14,155 nucleotides of DNA from an uncultured Ruminococcus sp. (GTDB lineage Bacteria; Bacillota; Clostridia; Oscillospirales; CAG-272): assembly GCA_902766115.1 (NCBI GenBank), contig CACXCL010000054.1:1-14155 (forward strand). Direction: 5' to 3'. A model generated the notes under the pieces. It saw only the letters and a list, made by a program, of their open reading frames with translations, had not been told where the DNA came from and made no database searches. The position numbers were made by a program, and so were the translations under genes. This document shows positions 1 to 5,772 of this stretch, piece by piece; position 1 is the stretch's first letter; each line of letters begins with the position of its first letter.

Positions 1-103
1 CAGCGGAGCTGACTGAGGGAGTAAAACAGACTCCTTCCACCGCAAGCGGTCCCCCTCCCTCGGAGAGGGAGGCATCTTTTCCGCCTTACGGCGGAGTTAT
101 TTT
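1..103. repeat. Palindrome mosaic, left part of gene-free region
   Basis: No gene is visible here. The stretch is packed with small perfect hairpins: 1-11 (4-bp arms), 18-34 (GGAGT/ACTCC arms), 39-50 (ACCGC-AA-GCGGT), 54-72 (CCTCCCTC/GAGGGAGG arms with a 3-base loop) and 81-94 (CCGCC-TTAC-GGCGG), the last followed by AGTTATTTT. From memory, similar CCTCCCTC/GAGGGAGG hairpins next to a GCGGT palindrome recur between genes in gut Clostridia, but I cannot search to confirm. It is probably an intergenic repeat family rather than a coding or stable RNA gene. It runs off the left window edge. Confidence 0.6.
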
Positions 104-160
104 ACTTAAAAGTGAGGCGCAGCCAAGGAGAAGGAGGGGGGAGCGATAAGTTTAAGCAGA

Positions 161-240
161 TTTCGGAAAAGCGGCTACGCCGCTTTTCGGGCAAACAGGA
201 AGTGCTCGGGCGATTTTGTGGGACGGTCGCCTGTTTGCTG
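161..240. repeat. Two strong hairpins in gene-free region
   Basis: A 10-bp hairpin with a 3-base loop lies at 166-188 (GAAAAGCGGC/GCCGCTTTTC). Directly after it, 191-199 and 230-238 are perfectly complementary (GCAAACAGG/CCTGTTTGC). That pair encloses a second helix, 209-213 with 227-231 (GGCGA/TCGCC), which shares two bases with the outer helix. No U-tract follows, so these are not ordinary terminators. They look like further members of the palindromic intergenic repeats on either side. No open reading frame with credible protein character overlaps them; a 63-codon frame at 218-409 simply runs through the hairpins. Confidence 0.5.
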
Positions 241-303
241 GGGTCGGCGTTTGAGATCGTTCCTCCTCCCCCCGGTAACCGAGCGTAGCGAGGTTCCTTT
301 TCA

Positions 304-405
304 AGTTATATTCCGCGCTTTGCGCGGAGTTATATTGCCGCCGAAGGCGGCAGTTATATTCTGCCTTAAGGCAGAGTTATATTCCACCCTTCGGGTGGAG
401 TTATT
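304..405. repeat. Array of variable hairpins with constant AGTTATATT spacer
   Basis: Four hairpins of 14-15 bases alternate with a 9-base spacer AGTTATATT. Exact spacers lie at 304-312, 328-336, 352-360 and 375-383, and a shortened copy (AGTTATT) at 399-405. The hairpins are 313-327 (CCGCGC/GCGCGG arms), 337-351 (GCCGCC/GGCGGC), 361-374 (CTGCCTT/AAGGCAG) and 384-398 (CCACCC/GGGTGG). The arms differ in every unit but stay perfectly complementary; the repeat period is 22-24 bases. A related unit occurs at 81-103. The pattern preserves structure rather than sequence. It is too short and its repeats too variable for CRISPR. Function unknown. Confidence 0.75.
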
Positions 406-480
406 ATGAGCAAAGCGAATAACAAGGTTCTGCCCGGAGGGAAGGCTTTCGTTGCGCCTTCGGCGCGCGATAACACCCCA
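400..480. repeat. Further small inverted repeats after the hairpin array
   Basis: GTTATT at 400-405 pairs with AATAAC at 418-423, so the last array spacer could itself fold into a hairpin. A second hairpin, GCGCC-TTC-GGCGC, lies at 454-466 and is followed by GATAAC. No gene is visible. Open frames crossing this stretch (406-681 on plus, 301-486 on minus) translate hairpin arms into low-complexity residues and lack a convincing ribosome binding site, so I do not call them. Confidence 0.4.
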
Positions 481-486
481 CAACAT

Positions 487-521
487 AAAAACCCGAGCCG
501 CGAGTATTCGCGGCTCTTTTT
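487..521 (-). terminator. Bidirectional intrinsic terminator after rluD operon
   Basis: A perfect 9-bp stem, 495-503 with 508-516 (GAGCCGCGA/TCGCGGCTC), has a 4-base GTAT loop. On the plus strand it is followed at once by five T (517-521). On the minus strand it is followed by GGG and then five T (491-487), so it can stop transcripts from both sides, probably better for rightward ones. It lies 38 bases past the rluD stop and is the best candidate for the end of the long minus-strand operon. Confidence 0.75.
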
Positions 522-542
522 GAAAAAGTTTCTTGAAGGGGT

Positions 543-576
543 GCGGGGAAACTTCTTTTCAAAGAAGTTTCCCCGC
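543..576 (-). repeat. 15-bp perfect inverted repeat containing the rluD stop codon
   Basis: Bases 543-557 are the exact reverse complement of 562-576 (GCGGGGAAACTTCTT arms), with a 4-base loop at 558-561. The rluD stop codon (559-561, read on minus) lies in the loop, and the last five rluD codons lie in one arm. No U-tract follows on minus, so alone it is a poor terminator, but it may protect the mRNA end or assist the terminator 22 bases further on. Its sequence resembles palindromes I recall at gene ends in gut Clostridia, which would make it a repeat-family member. Confidence 0.65.
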
Positions 577-1560
577 GTTAATCAGCTCAAGTATTCTCTT
601 AAAATTATCCGGCAGGGGGGCTTCGAAGCGCATGCGCTTGCCGGTGGCGGGGTGAGTCAGCTCCAGCTCCGCCGCGTGTAGGCACTGTCCCCGGAAGAGA
701 TCCGGGTGGCGCTTCTCGAACTGCGTCGATCCGCCGCCGTACACGTGATCCCCCAGCACCGGATGGCCGATGTGCGCCATATGCACGCGGATCTGGTGAG
801 TCCGCCCCGTTTCCAGCTTCAGCTCGGCGTAGGTGAATCCGTCGGGCCGCGAGATCACTTTGTAGTGCGTCACCGCCTCCCGTCCGTCCTTCGGGGACAC
901 CACCGCCATTTTTTTCCGGTCGGTTTTGTGCCGTCCCAGGGGCGCGTTTACGGTGCCCTCGTCCTCCGGCAGCCTGCCCACCGTTATCGCCCGGTAGATC
1001 CGGAACATCGAGTGATCCTTCAGCTGCTCCGACAGAGACAGATGCGCCCGGTCGTTTTTCGCCGCGCAGATGAGGCCGCTGGTGTCCCGGTCGATCCGGT
1101 GGACGATCCCCGGCCGCAGAACGCCGTTTATCCCCGACAGGGACGCGCCGCACCGGAACAGCAGCGCGGACGCCAGCGTGCCGTGCTCGTGGCCCGGCGC
1201 CGGATGGACCACCATCCCCTGGGGCTTGTTTATTACGATAATATCCCGGTCCTCGTAGATCACGTCGAGAGGTATGTCCTCCGGCTCCGCCGCCGGCGGC
1301 GTAGGCTCCGGCACCGTCACGGAGAGCTCTTCTCCCGCCGTGAGAGGCCGGTTCTTTTTTACCGCCGCGCCGCCGAGGACCACAAGACCCGAATCGAACA
1401 GCTTCTGCGCCGCCGAGCGCGTGATCCCGAGGGATTCCGATACGAAAACGTCCGCCCGGACGCCGTTTTTTTCTTCCGGTACGGTGAGACTTTCCGGCTC
1501 GCCTTCCGCCTTCGCGGTATCTTCATCAATTTCGAACATTTCTTCCGCCGTGGGACTCAC
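559..1560 (-). CDS. rluD: RluA/RluD-family 23S rRNA pseudouridine synthase
   Basis: Isomerises uridines to pseudouridine in structured RNA, by family 23S rRNA. An N-terminal S4 RNA-binding domain (about residues 33-85) precedes the catalytic domain (about 95-320). The catalytic motif HRIDRDTSG starts at residue 154, with Asp157 as expected nucleophile; NKPQGMVVHP (111-120) and GRTHQIRVHM are the other family hallmarks. Length (333 residues) is normal apart from an acidic tail of about 30 residues before the S4 domain. The start is a GTG sharing GTGA with the lspA stop, so translation is probably coupled; a good SD (GGGAGG) lies directly against it, closer than usual, and the ATG seven codons later is an alternative. 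The last five codons run into a 15-bp inverted repeat. It is the last gene of the operon. The RluD-type position follows lspA as in Bacillus (ylyB). Subfamily substrate is inferred only. Confidence 0.93.
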   Translation of the reverse strand: MSPTAEEMFEIDEDTAKAEGEPESLTVPEEKNGVRADVFVSESLGITRSAAQKLFDSGLVVLGGAAVKKNRPLTAGEELSVTVPEPTPPAAEPEDIPLDVIYEDRDIIVINKPQGMVVHPAPGHEHGTLASALLFRCGASLSGINGVLRPGIVHRIDRDTSGLICAAKNDRAHLSLSEQLKDHSMFRIYRAITVGRLPEDEGTVNAPLGRHKTDRKKMAVVSPKDGREAVTHYKVISRPDGFTYAELKLETGRTHQIRVHMAHIGHPVLGDHVYGGGSTQFEKRHPDLFRGQCLHAAELELTHPATGKRMRFEAPLPDNFKRILELINAGKLL

Positions 1561-2093
1561 CTCCCGTCGCCGTCGCTCTCCGGAGCGCGGTTTTTCTTCG
1601 CCTTCCGGGCGGCAAGCTCATTCTTGATGAGCACGAATATCAGCAGACCGCACCCGACGCACACAAACGAGTCCGCCGCGTTGAAAACGTAAAAATTGAT
1701 GAGCCGGAAGTCGATGAAATCCACCACGAATCCGCGCCAGATCCGGTCGATCATGTTGCCGATCCCGCCGCCGAGGACGAACGATACAGCGATATTGCCG
1801 AGGACCGCGCCCCCGCGGTTTATGATGAGGTACGCCGTCATTATCACGATCACCGCCGACGACACGATCATGAACACCCACCGGCTGTTCGAGAGCATCC
1901 CGAACGCCGCGCCGCGGTTTTCAACGTAGGTCAGGTGCAGCGCGCCGTTGATCAACGGCAAGGTGGCGACATGTGTCAGATGCTTCAGCACCAGGTACTT
2001 CGTCAGCTGATCGACGCCGACGACGGCAGCCGCGATGAGGAAATACAGGGGAAACATGATCTTCCTGATACGCGTTCTTTTCTCTTCTGTCAT
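1557..2093 (-). CDS. lspA: Lipoprotein signal peptidase II
   Basis: Membrane aspartic protease that removes the signal peptide from diacylglyceryl-modified prolipoproteins. Four hydrophobic segments are visible (about residues 12-28, 70-91, 97-112 and 142-157). The conserved family blocks are present: VDQLTK (27-32), ENRGAAFG (58-65), NMIDR with catalytic Asp116, and FNAADS with catalytic Asp141. Length 178 residues is typical (150-180), with a basic then acidic C-terminal tail facing the cytoplasm. The ATG overlaps the stop of the divIVA-like gene as ATGA, and the nearest SD-like GGAGG lies about 28 bases upstream inside that gene, so translation probably depends on coupling. It overlaps rluD by four bases. 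The lspA-rluD order is standard in Firmicutes. Confidence 0.96.
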   Translation of the reverse strand: MTEEKRTRIRKIMFPLYFLIAAAVVGVDQLTKYLVLKHLTHVATLPLINGALHLTYVENRGAAFGMLSNSRWVFMIVSSAVIVIMTAYLIINRGGAVLGNIAVSFVLGGGIGNMIDRIWRGFVVDFIDFRLINFYVFNAADSFVCVGCGLLIFVLIKNELAARKAKKNRAPESDGDGR

Positions 2094-3196
2094 TTGTTGT
2101 CAAGATCCCGCCCCGGGCGGTTCCTCCTTATGAGGCTCGACGGATCGAAGTCCTCGCCGTCCTCGTGTTCCTCGCCGTCGTAGAAATCCAGCTCGTCCGG
2201 AGACGCCGGGACGGCGTTTTCGGCGGGAACCTCCGCGTCCCCGGCGGGCGTTTCCGCCGCGGTCTCTTCGGGGTCGTTTTCCGGTTTGTCTCCCATAACG
2301 CCCCGCAGAAGCTCCGTGAACGAGAAGTCCTCGTATCCCGCCTGTTGCTGCGGTCCGCCGTTTTCATGCTCCTTCAGGTCTGCAAGCGGATCGTCAGGGA
2401 AGTCGGGCCCGCCGGAGTTCAGGGATTCCTTCAGCCGGGCGAGCAGGTCGTCGTCCTCCGCGCCTCCGTCCGCTTCTTCGGGAGCCTTTTCCGCCGTCTC
2501 CTCTTCCGAAATCTCCGGGGCTGTCTCACTTGAAACGTCTTCCGGGATACCGCTTTCGATCTCTTCCTCCGTCGCTCCTGTCAGATCGTCCACGATCTCT
2601 ACCGGATCTTCTTCCTCCGCCGGCGCTTCCGCGGCGGGAGCGACCTCTTCTTCGTTTTCGATCTCCTCTTCGTAGAATATCTCCTCTGCGCCGTCTCCCA
2701 CGTCGTCCGCGGGTCCTGCGGGAACCTCTTCGACCGGCTCCTCCGGCGTCACGGCAGGCTCACCGTAAACGTCACTTTCGACCGGCTCCTCCGGCGCCCC
2801 GGCGGGCTCCTCGTAAACGTCACTTTCGACCGGCTCCTCCGGCTCTTCGGTTTTCTCCGGTTCTTCGGCGAAAACTCCGACTTCGGTCTCCTCCGGAACG
2901 TTTTCTTCCTTTGCGCCGAATTTTTCCGCCAGAGCAAGCAGAGTTTCCGCCGCGCCTGTCAGCGCTTCGCGCGCCGCCTCTCCGTCCTCCGGCGGGAGGA
3001 CGACGGAGTCTTTGTTTCTTTTCAGCTCCCCGATCTCGGAAAGCGCGGCGTCGAGACGCCGCCTCAGCGACTCGTTTTCCCGGTTCAGACTTGCCACACG
3101 TTCAATCGCTCGACTGACGAACAGGTCCACCTGCTCGGGTGAATATCCCCTGACTACTTTTCTCAGCAGAGGCCTTTTGAGTGTGTTTTTTGCCAT
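2090..3196 (-). CDS. divIVA: DivIVA-like protein with long acidic repeat domain
   Basis: Likely polar/septal membrane-curvature protein of the DivIVA/GpsB type. The N-terminus (residues 1-62) has the family pattern: a basic start, VRGYSPEQVDLFV (15-27) matching FRGYDEDEVNEFL of Bacillus DivIVA, then a short coiled coil. The membrane-inserting Phe17 of Bacillus is Val15 here; the following Arg is kept. From about residue 98 the usual long coiled coil is replaced by a Glu/Pro/Asp-rich, probably disordered domain, with a 16-residue tandem repeat (EEPVESDVYEEPAGAP type) at 120-158. The end is basic (RRNRPGR). I chose the ATG at 3196 over a TTG at 3226 because GGAAAGGAG sits six bases before it. 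It lies 26 bases after ylmH and overlaps lspA by ATGA. Its place between ylmH and lspA is the usual one for divIVA. The function of the acidic tail is unknown. Confidence 0.85.
   Translation of the reverse strand: MAKNTLKRPLLRKVVRGYSPEQVDLFVSRAIERVASLNRENESLRRRLDAALSEIGELKRNKDSVVLPPEDGEAAREALTGAAETLLALAEKFGAKEENVPEETEVGVFAEEPEKTEEPEEPVESDVYEEPAGAPEEPVESDVYGEPAVTPEEPVEEVPAGPADDVGDGAEEIFYEEEIENEEEVAPAAEAPAEEEDPVEIVDDLTGATEEEIESGIPEDVSSETAPEISEEETAEKAPEEADGGAEDDDLLARLKESLNSGGPDFPDDPLADLKEHENGGPQQQAGYEDFSFTELLRGVMGDKPENDPEETAAETPAGDAEVPAENAVPASPDELDFYDGEEHEDGEDFDPSSLIRRNRPGRDLDNK
2716..2860 (-). repeat. 48-bp tandem repeat inside divIVA-like gene
   Basis: A 32-base block beginning CGTAAACGTCACTTTCGACC is identical at 2764-2795 and 2812-2843, a 48-base shift. 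The core TTCGACCGGCTCCTCCGGCG also recurs one further period upstream, at 2729-2748. The result is about three copies of a 16-residue Glu/Pro/Asp unit in the acidic domain. Near-identity at DNA level implies recent duplication, so copy number may vary between strains. Confidence 0.85.
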
Positions 3197-3222
3197 GATG
3201 AACTCCTTTCCGAAATCAAGAA

Positions 3223-4071
3223 TCAAATGTATTTTTTGTATTCGACACGGAGCTTGCCGCTCCTGGTCGTTCCGGTGACGGATCCCGTCACTATCTTGCC
3301 GAATCCCCTGAGGGAGATCACGTCGCCCTCCTTTATCTGGCGGTCGGCTTTCAGCTCCGTCAGATAATTCACGGCGCAGCGTCCGCTTTCCACGGCTTCC
3401 CGCGCCTCGCTTCTGCCGAGGTTCGCCACGGCTCCTATCAGCGCGTCCAGCCGCAGGGACGCCGCCACCGCAGTGCCGGTTTCAAACTTTTTTTCGATCA
3501 CGAAGTCCTCCGCGACGGTCTCCTCCGTTACGGTCACCTTGTCGCTTCCGACCCGGTCGAGATTGTCGGTCAGAAACGGCGCGATCTCCCGCGAGACGAA
3601 GATCAGCGCGGAGTGATCCCCGTCCGGGACGACGTCGCCGACCACGGAGCGGTCGACGCCCTCCGCAAGGATCGAGCCCATGTAGTCCCGGTGTCCGAGC
3701 GTTCTGTATCCGCTTCCCCGGACCCGCAGAGCGACGATCCCGGTGATCGCGTCGCCGCCGTAATCGTTTATCACCCGGGCGAAATAGTCCTCCCTCTCCG
3801 GGGAGAACAGATCCGTGCCCGGAGAGACGACCGGCGCGTCCGATATATCCGCCCATTCCGGGAAAAAAACCGCGGCACGCCTTTCGGCGCCGCGGCATCC
3901 TCCGAAGAAAAAGCATCTCATGAGATGATCGGAGCCGAGACCTGCAACGGCGCGAAAAAACACCGCCTGCTCCGCAGGGGAGAGAAATCTGCCCGATTCA
4001 AAAGAATTTCTGCTTCTTTCGGCGATCTCCGCCGCCCGGGCATATATCAGACTTACAGTATCTTCCGCCAT
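3223..4071 (-). CDS. ylmH: YlmH-family S4-domain RNA-binding protein
   Basis: Cytoplasmic RNA-binding protein of the division cluster; in Bacillus and Streptococcus the family is linked to cell division and to rescue of stalled large ribosomal subunits. The 282 residues comprise an N-terminal region (about 10-90) with AVFFRAVAGLG, a central YlmH domain (about 95-195) with GYRTLGHRDYMGSILAEGVDR, a hallmark of the family, and a C-terminal S4 domain (about 205-270) with LRLDALIGAVANLGRSEA and a G-rich loop. Length is slightly above the Bacillus protein (about 257). The start ATG at 4071 has only a weak SD (ATCGG) and lies 28 bases after the yggT stop. It ends 26 bases before the divIVA-like start. 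Gene order yggT-ylmH-divIVA matches Bacillus and supports the call. Confidence 0.92.
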   Translation of the reverse strand: MAEDTVSLIYARAAEIAERSRNSFESGRFLSPAEQAVFFRAVAGLGSDHLMRCFFFGGCRGAERRAAVFFPEWADISDAPVVSPGTDLFSPEREDYFARVINDYGGDAITGIVALRVRGSGYRTLGHRDYMGSILAEGVDRSVVGDVVPDGDHSALIFVSREIAPFLTDNLDRVGSDKVTVTEETVAEDFVIEKKFETGTAVAASLRLDALIGAVANLGRSEAREAVESGRCAVNYLTELKADRQIKEGDVISLRGFGKIVTGSVTGTTRSGKLRVEYKKYI

Positions 4072-4099
4072 ATTCCGATCGAAAAGTATCCGACCCGCC

Positions 4100-4363
4100 T
4101 CACAGAAAAACGCGGATCAGTATGATTGCCATAAACGAAAACAAGAAGGGCATGTCGAAGGGGAAACCCTCAAACCACCCGAATCTGTCGAAGATCACCC
4201 TTACCGGTGTGATGAAGATCTCCGTCGTGCCGATCAGAAAGCGGATTACAGAACTATCGTCGTCTGTGATAAACCAGCTGGCGACGGCGCGGCAAAGCAT
4301 GAGGATCTCGATGGCAAGCAGAAGGACCCTCACGGTGTTTTTCAATAGAAAAAGAAACGCCAA
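4100..4363 (-). CDS. yggT: YggT-family small membrane protein
   Basis: Small integral membrane protein of the YggT/YlmG family; its biochemical role is unsettled, and relatives are tied to division and to membrane or osmotic functions. The 87 residues show two hydrophobic helices (about 6-32 and 70-87) with the family signature around FLIGTTEIFITPVRVIFDRFG (about 42-62), matching the usual LxxxTEPxLxPxRxxxP pattern. The start is a TTG; it is needed to include the first helix, since the next Met (residue 22) would delete it, and CAGGAG lies nine bases before it. That SD is inside a small hairpin. It lies between sepF and ylmH, its normal place in Firmicutes. The start codon is the main uncertainty. 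Confidence 0.88.
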   Translation of the reverse strand: MAFLFLLKNTVRVLLLAIEILMLCRAVASWFITDDDSSVIRFLIGTTEIFITPVRVIFDRFGWFEGFPFDMPFLFSFMAIILIRVFL

Positions 4364-4374
4364 ATCACTTATGC

Positions 4375-4438
4375 TCCTGAAATACAGGACGCTCCGACGC
4401 CCTTGATATACGGTTTGTATAATACACGCGTCGGAGCG
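4375..4438 (-). promoter_or_regulatory. Two hairpins in the sepF-yggT gap, one covering the yggT SD
   Basis: The 102-base gap between sepF and yggT contains a perfect 11-bp inverted repeat, 4390-4400 with 4428-4438 (CGCTCCGACGC/GCGTCGGAGCG), enclosing a 27-base AT-rich loop. Right after it on the minus strand is a 5-bp hairpin, 4375-4379 with 4385-4389, whose 3' arm is the AGGA core of the yggT Shine-Dalgarno. No U-tract follows, so termination is unlikely. They could modulate yggT translation or act as an mRNA processing site. The structure is clear; the function is inference. Confidence 0.45.
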
Positions 4439-4465
4439 GTCCGATTGTCATTTTTTGATCCCGGA

Positions 4466-5005
4466 TCAGAACTCCGGGAAAACGTCTGCCTCGGGAGCGA
4501 CCTCAGGCTCCGGTTCCGGATCCTTCTGACGGGCAACACGAAGCTGAGCGTCGCCCACGTCCACGTTGCTCGGAGTGATAACGTAGGCGTTGGAGGCGAT
4601 CTTCTTGATAGAGCCGTCGATAGAGTAAGCCACGCCGGACAAAAAGTCGATGAGGCGGCGAGCGGTCTCTTTGTTGGTGTTCTCGAGATTAAGTACAACG
4701 GTACGCTTGTTGAGCAGGTGATCCGCGATCTGAGTCACAGTATCGAACTGCTGGGGCTTCACGACCTTCATTTCGAGCGCGGAGCCCGAACCGGAGAGGC
4801 TGATTCCTCCCATGGGTCCGCCGATGGGACCGGCGTTGCCCATGTTACCGATGTTGGTCTGGTTCATACCGCCCATTCCGGCGCCGGGATCGTCCTCGAT
4901 ATTGTCCCCGAAATCGTCGAAATTGTCGTAGTAGTTGTCGTCAAAATCGTCTCTGTATCCTCCCGATCCGCCGGTAACGTTCTTAATCCTGTCCATAAGT
5001 CCCAT
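4466..5005 (-). CDS. sepF: Cell division protein SepF
   Basis: Ring-forming septal protein that anchors FtsZ to the membrane and shapes the Z-ring. The parts are visible in order: an N-terminal amphipathic stretch MGLMDRIKNV (membrane anchor), an Asp/Tyr-rich acidic linker (19-40), a Gly/Met/Asn-rich flexible linker (41-75), the SepF core (77-150) with VVKPQQFDTVTQIADHL, KRTVVLNLENTNKETARRLIDF and the conserved LSGVAYSIDGSIKKI turn, then a short acidic Pro/Glu tail. Length 179 residues is typical. The ATG follows GGAGG by six bases, a strong ribosome binding site. The gene lies 49 bases after yggS and before yggT, the canonical position. The Gly/Met/Asn linker is the only unusual part. Confidence 0.96.
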   Translation of the reverse strand: MGLMDRIKNVTGGSGGYRDDFDDNYYDNFDDFGDNIEDDPGAGMGGMNQTNIGNMGNAGPIGGPMGGISLSGSGSALEMKVVKPQQFDTVTQIADHLLNKRTVVLNLENTNKETARRLIDFLSGVAYSIDGSIKKIASNAYVITPSNVDVGDAQLRVARQKDPEPEPEVAPEADVFPEF

Positions 5006-5054
5006 AATAAGCCTCCGAAAATTAATTTATAACTTGGTATTCAACGCATGGAAA

Positions 5055-5756
5055 TCACGGGTAAAGACGTTTCCCGAAGATGGCGCTCCCGACTCTCACG
5101 AGGGTGGAGCCCTCCTCGATCGCCTCGACGAAACTGTCGCTCATACCCATGGATAAAATAGTATCACCTATATTATGCGATTTTTTTTGATAAATGTCAA
5201 TAAAAATCGCATAAGTTTCTTGAAAATATTTTCTGTAATCGTCTTTTTTTTCGCAAACCGGAGCCATTGTCATGATCCCGCGCAGGTTGAGCGACGTATA
5301 TTTGCCGAATTCGTCGATGATCCCGGAGGCGTCCTCGGGCAGGAATCCGCTTTTCGACTCCTCTCTGCCGATGTTGATCTCCATGAGCACGTCCTGGGAG
5401 ACCCCACGTGCTTTCGCCAGCCGGTCGATCTCCTCCGCAAGCCGCAGGGAGTCGACGGACTGTATCAGAGTCGCTTTTCCCACAACGTATTTCGCTTTGT
5501 TTCTCTGAAGATGGCCGATGAACTGATAGTCCAGGACCGGGGAGAGAAGATCATATTTCTCCGTAAATTCCTGCTGCTTGTTCTCCCCGGCGGCGCGGAG
5601 CCCCAGGGATGCGGCGAAGAGAACGTCCTCCGCCGGTACCGTCTTGGTGGCGCCGAGCAGCGTCACGCCGCCTCCGCCTCGTCTCGCGACGGCGTTTTCG
5701 ATCCTGTCAGTCACTCTTTTGTAGTTTTCGCTGATCTCGTATTCTCTCTCTGTCAT
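5055..5756 (-). CDS. yggS: YggS/YlmE-family pyridoxal phosphate homeostasis protein
   Basis: PLP-binding protein of the YggS/PROSC/YlmE family, a fold-type III TIM-barrel protein without known catalysis that keeps PLP and amino/keto-acid pools balanced. Lys38 in LLGATKTV is the predicted Schiff-base lysine. Other hallmarks are GENKQQEF (57-64), FIGHLQRNKAKYV (79-91), LMEINIGREESKSGF (124-138), LRGIMTMAP (158-166), LSMGMSDSF (201-209) and EEGSTLVRVGSAIFGKR (214-230). Length 233 is normal. It begins 16 bases after the adaptor gene. Codons for residues about 165-200 are AT-rich compared with the neighbours and carry a 13-bp inverted repeat and two A8 runs on the coding strand. It precedes sepF as in Bacillus ylmE. 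Confidence 0.95.
   Translation of the reverse strand: MTEREYEISENYKRVTDRIENAVARRGGGGVTLLGATKTVPAEDVLFAASLGLRAAGENKQQEFTEKYDLLSPVLDYQFIGHLQRNKAKYVVGKATLIQSVDSLRLAEEIDRLAKARGVSQDVLMEINIGREESKSGFLPEDASGIIDEFGKYTSLNLRGIMTMAPVCEKKDDYRKYFQETYAIFIDIYQKKSHNIGDTILSMGMSDSFVEAIEEGSTLVRVGSAIFGKRLYP
5173..5214 (-). repeat. 13-bp perfect inverted repeat inside yggS
   Basis: Bases 5173-5185 (TTATGCGATTTTT) are the reverse complement of 5202-5214, and inside them TTGA (5187-5190) pairs with TCAA (5197-5200), leaving a 6-base loop. The hairpin lies wholly inside coding sequence that aligns with the family by eye without insertion. A T8 run (5181-5188) overlaps it and another T8 lies at 5244-5251. No U-tract follows on minus. 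Confidence 0.6.
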
Positions 5757-5772
5757 GTTATAAATACTCCCG

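Noticed and set aside
304..405. CRISPR array
   Set aside because: The constant element is only 9 bases and the variable parts are palindromes of 14-15 bases; no cas genes are present.
218..409. 63-codon open frame across the hairpin region
   Set aside because: It translates hairpin arms and spacers, has no good SD, and contains no plausible protein feature.
706..1692. Long plus-strand open frame (328 codons) opposite rluD
   Set aside because: It is antisense to a clearly conserved pseudouridine synthase, is Arg/His/Pro-rich with no recognisable domain, and follows from high third-position GC on the real strand.
3197..3226. TTG at 3226 as the divIVA-like start
   Set aside because: The ATG at 3196 has GGAAAGGAG at ideal spacing and gives the family-typical N-terminus.
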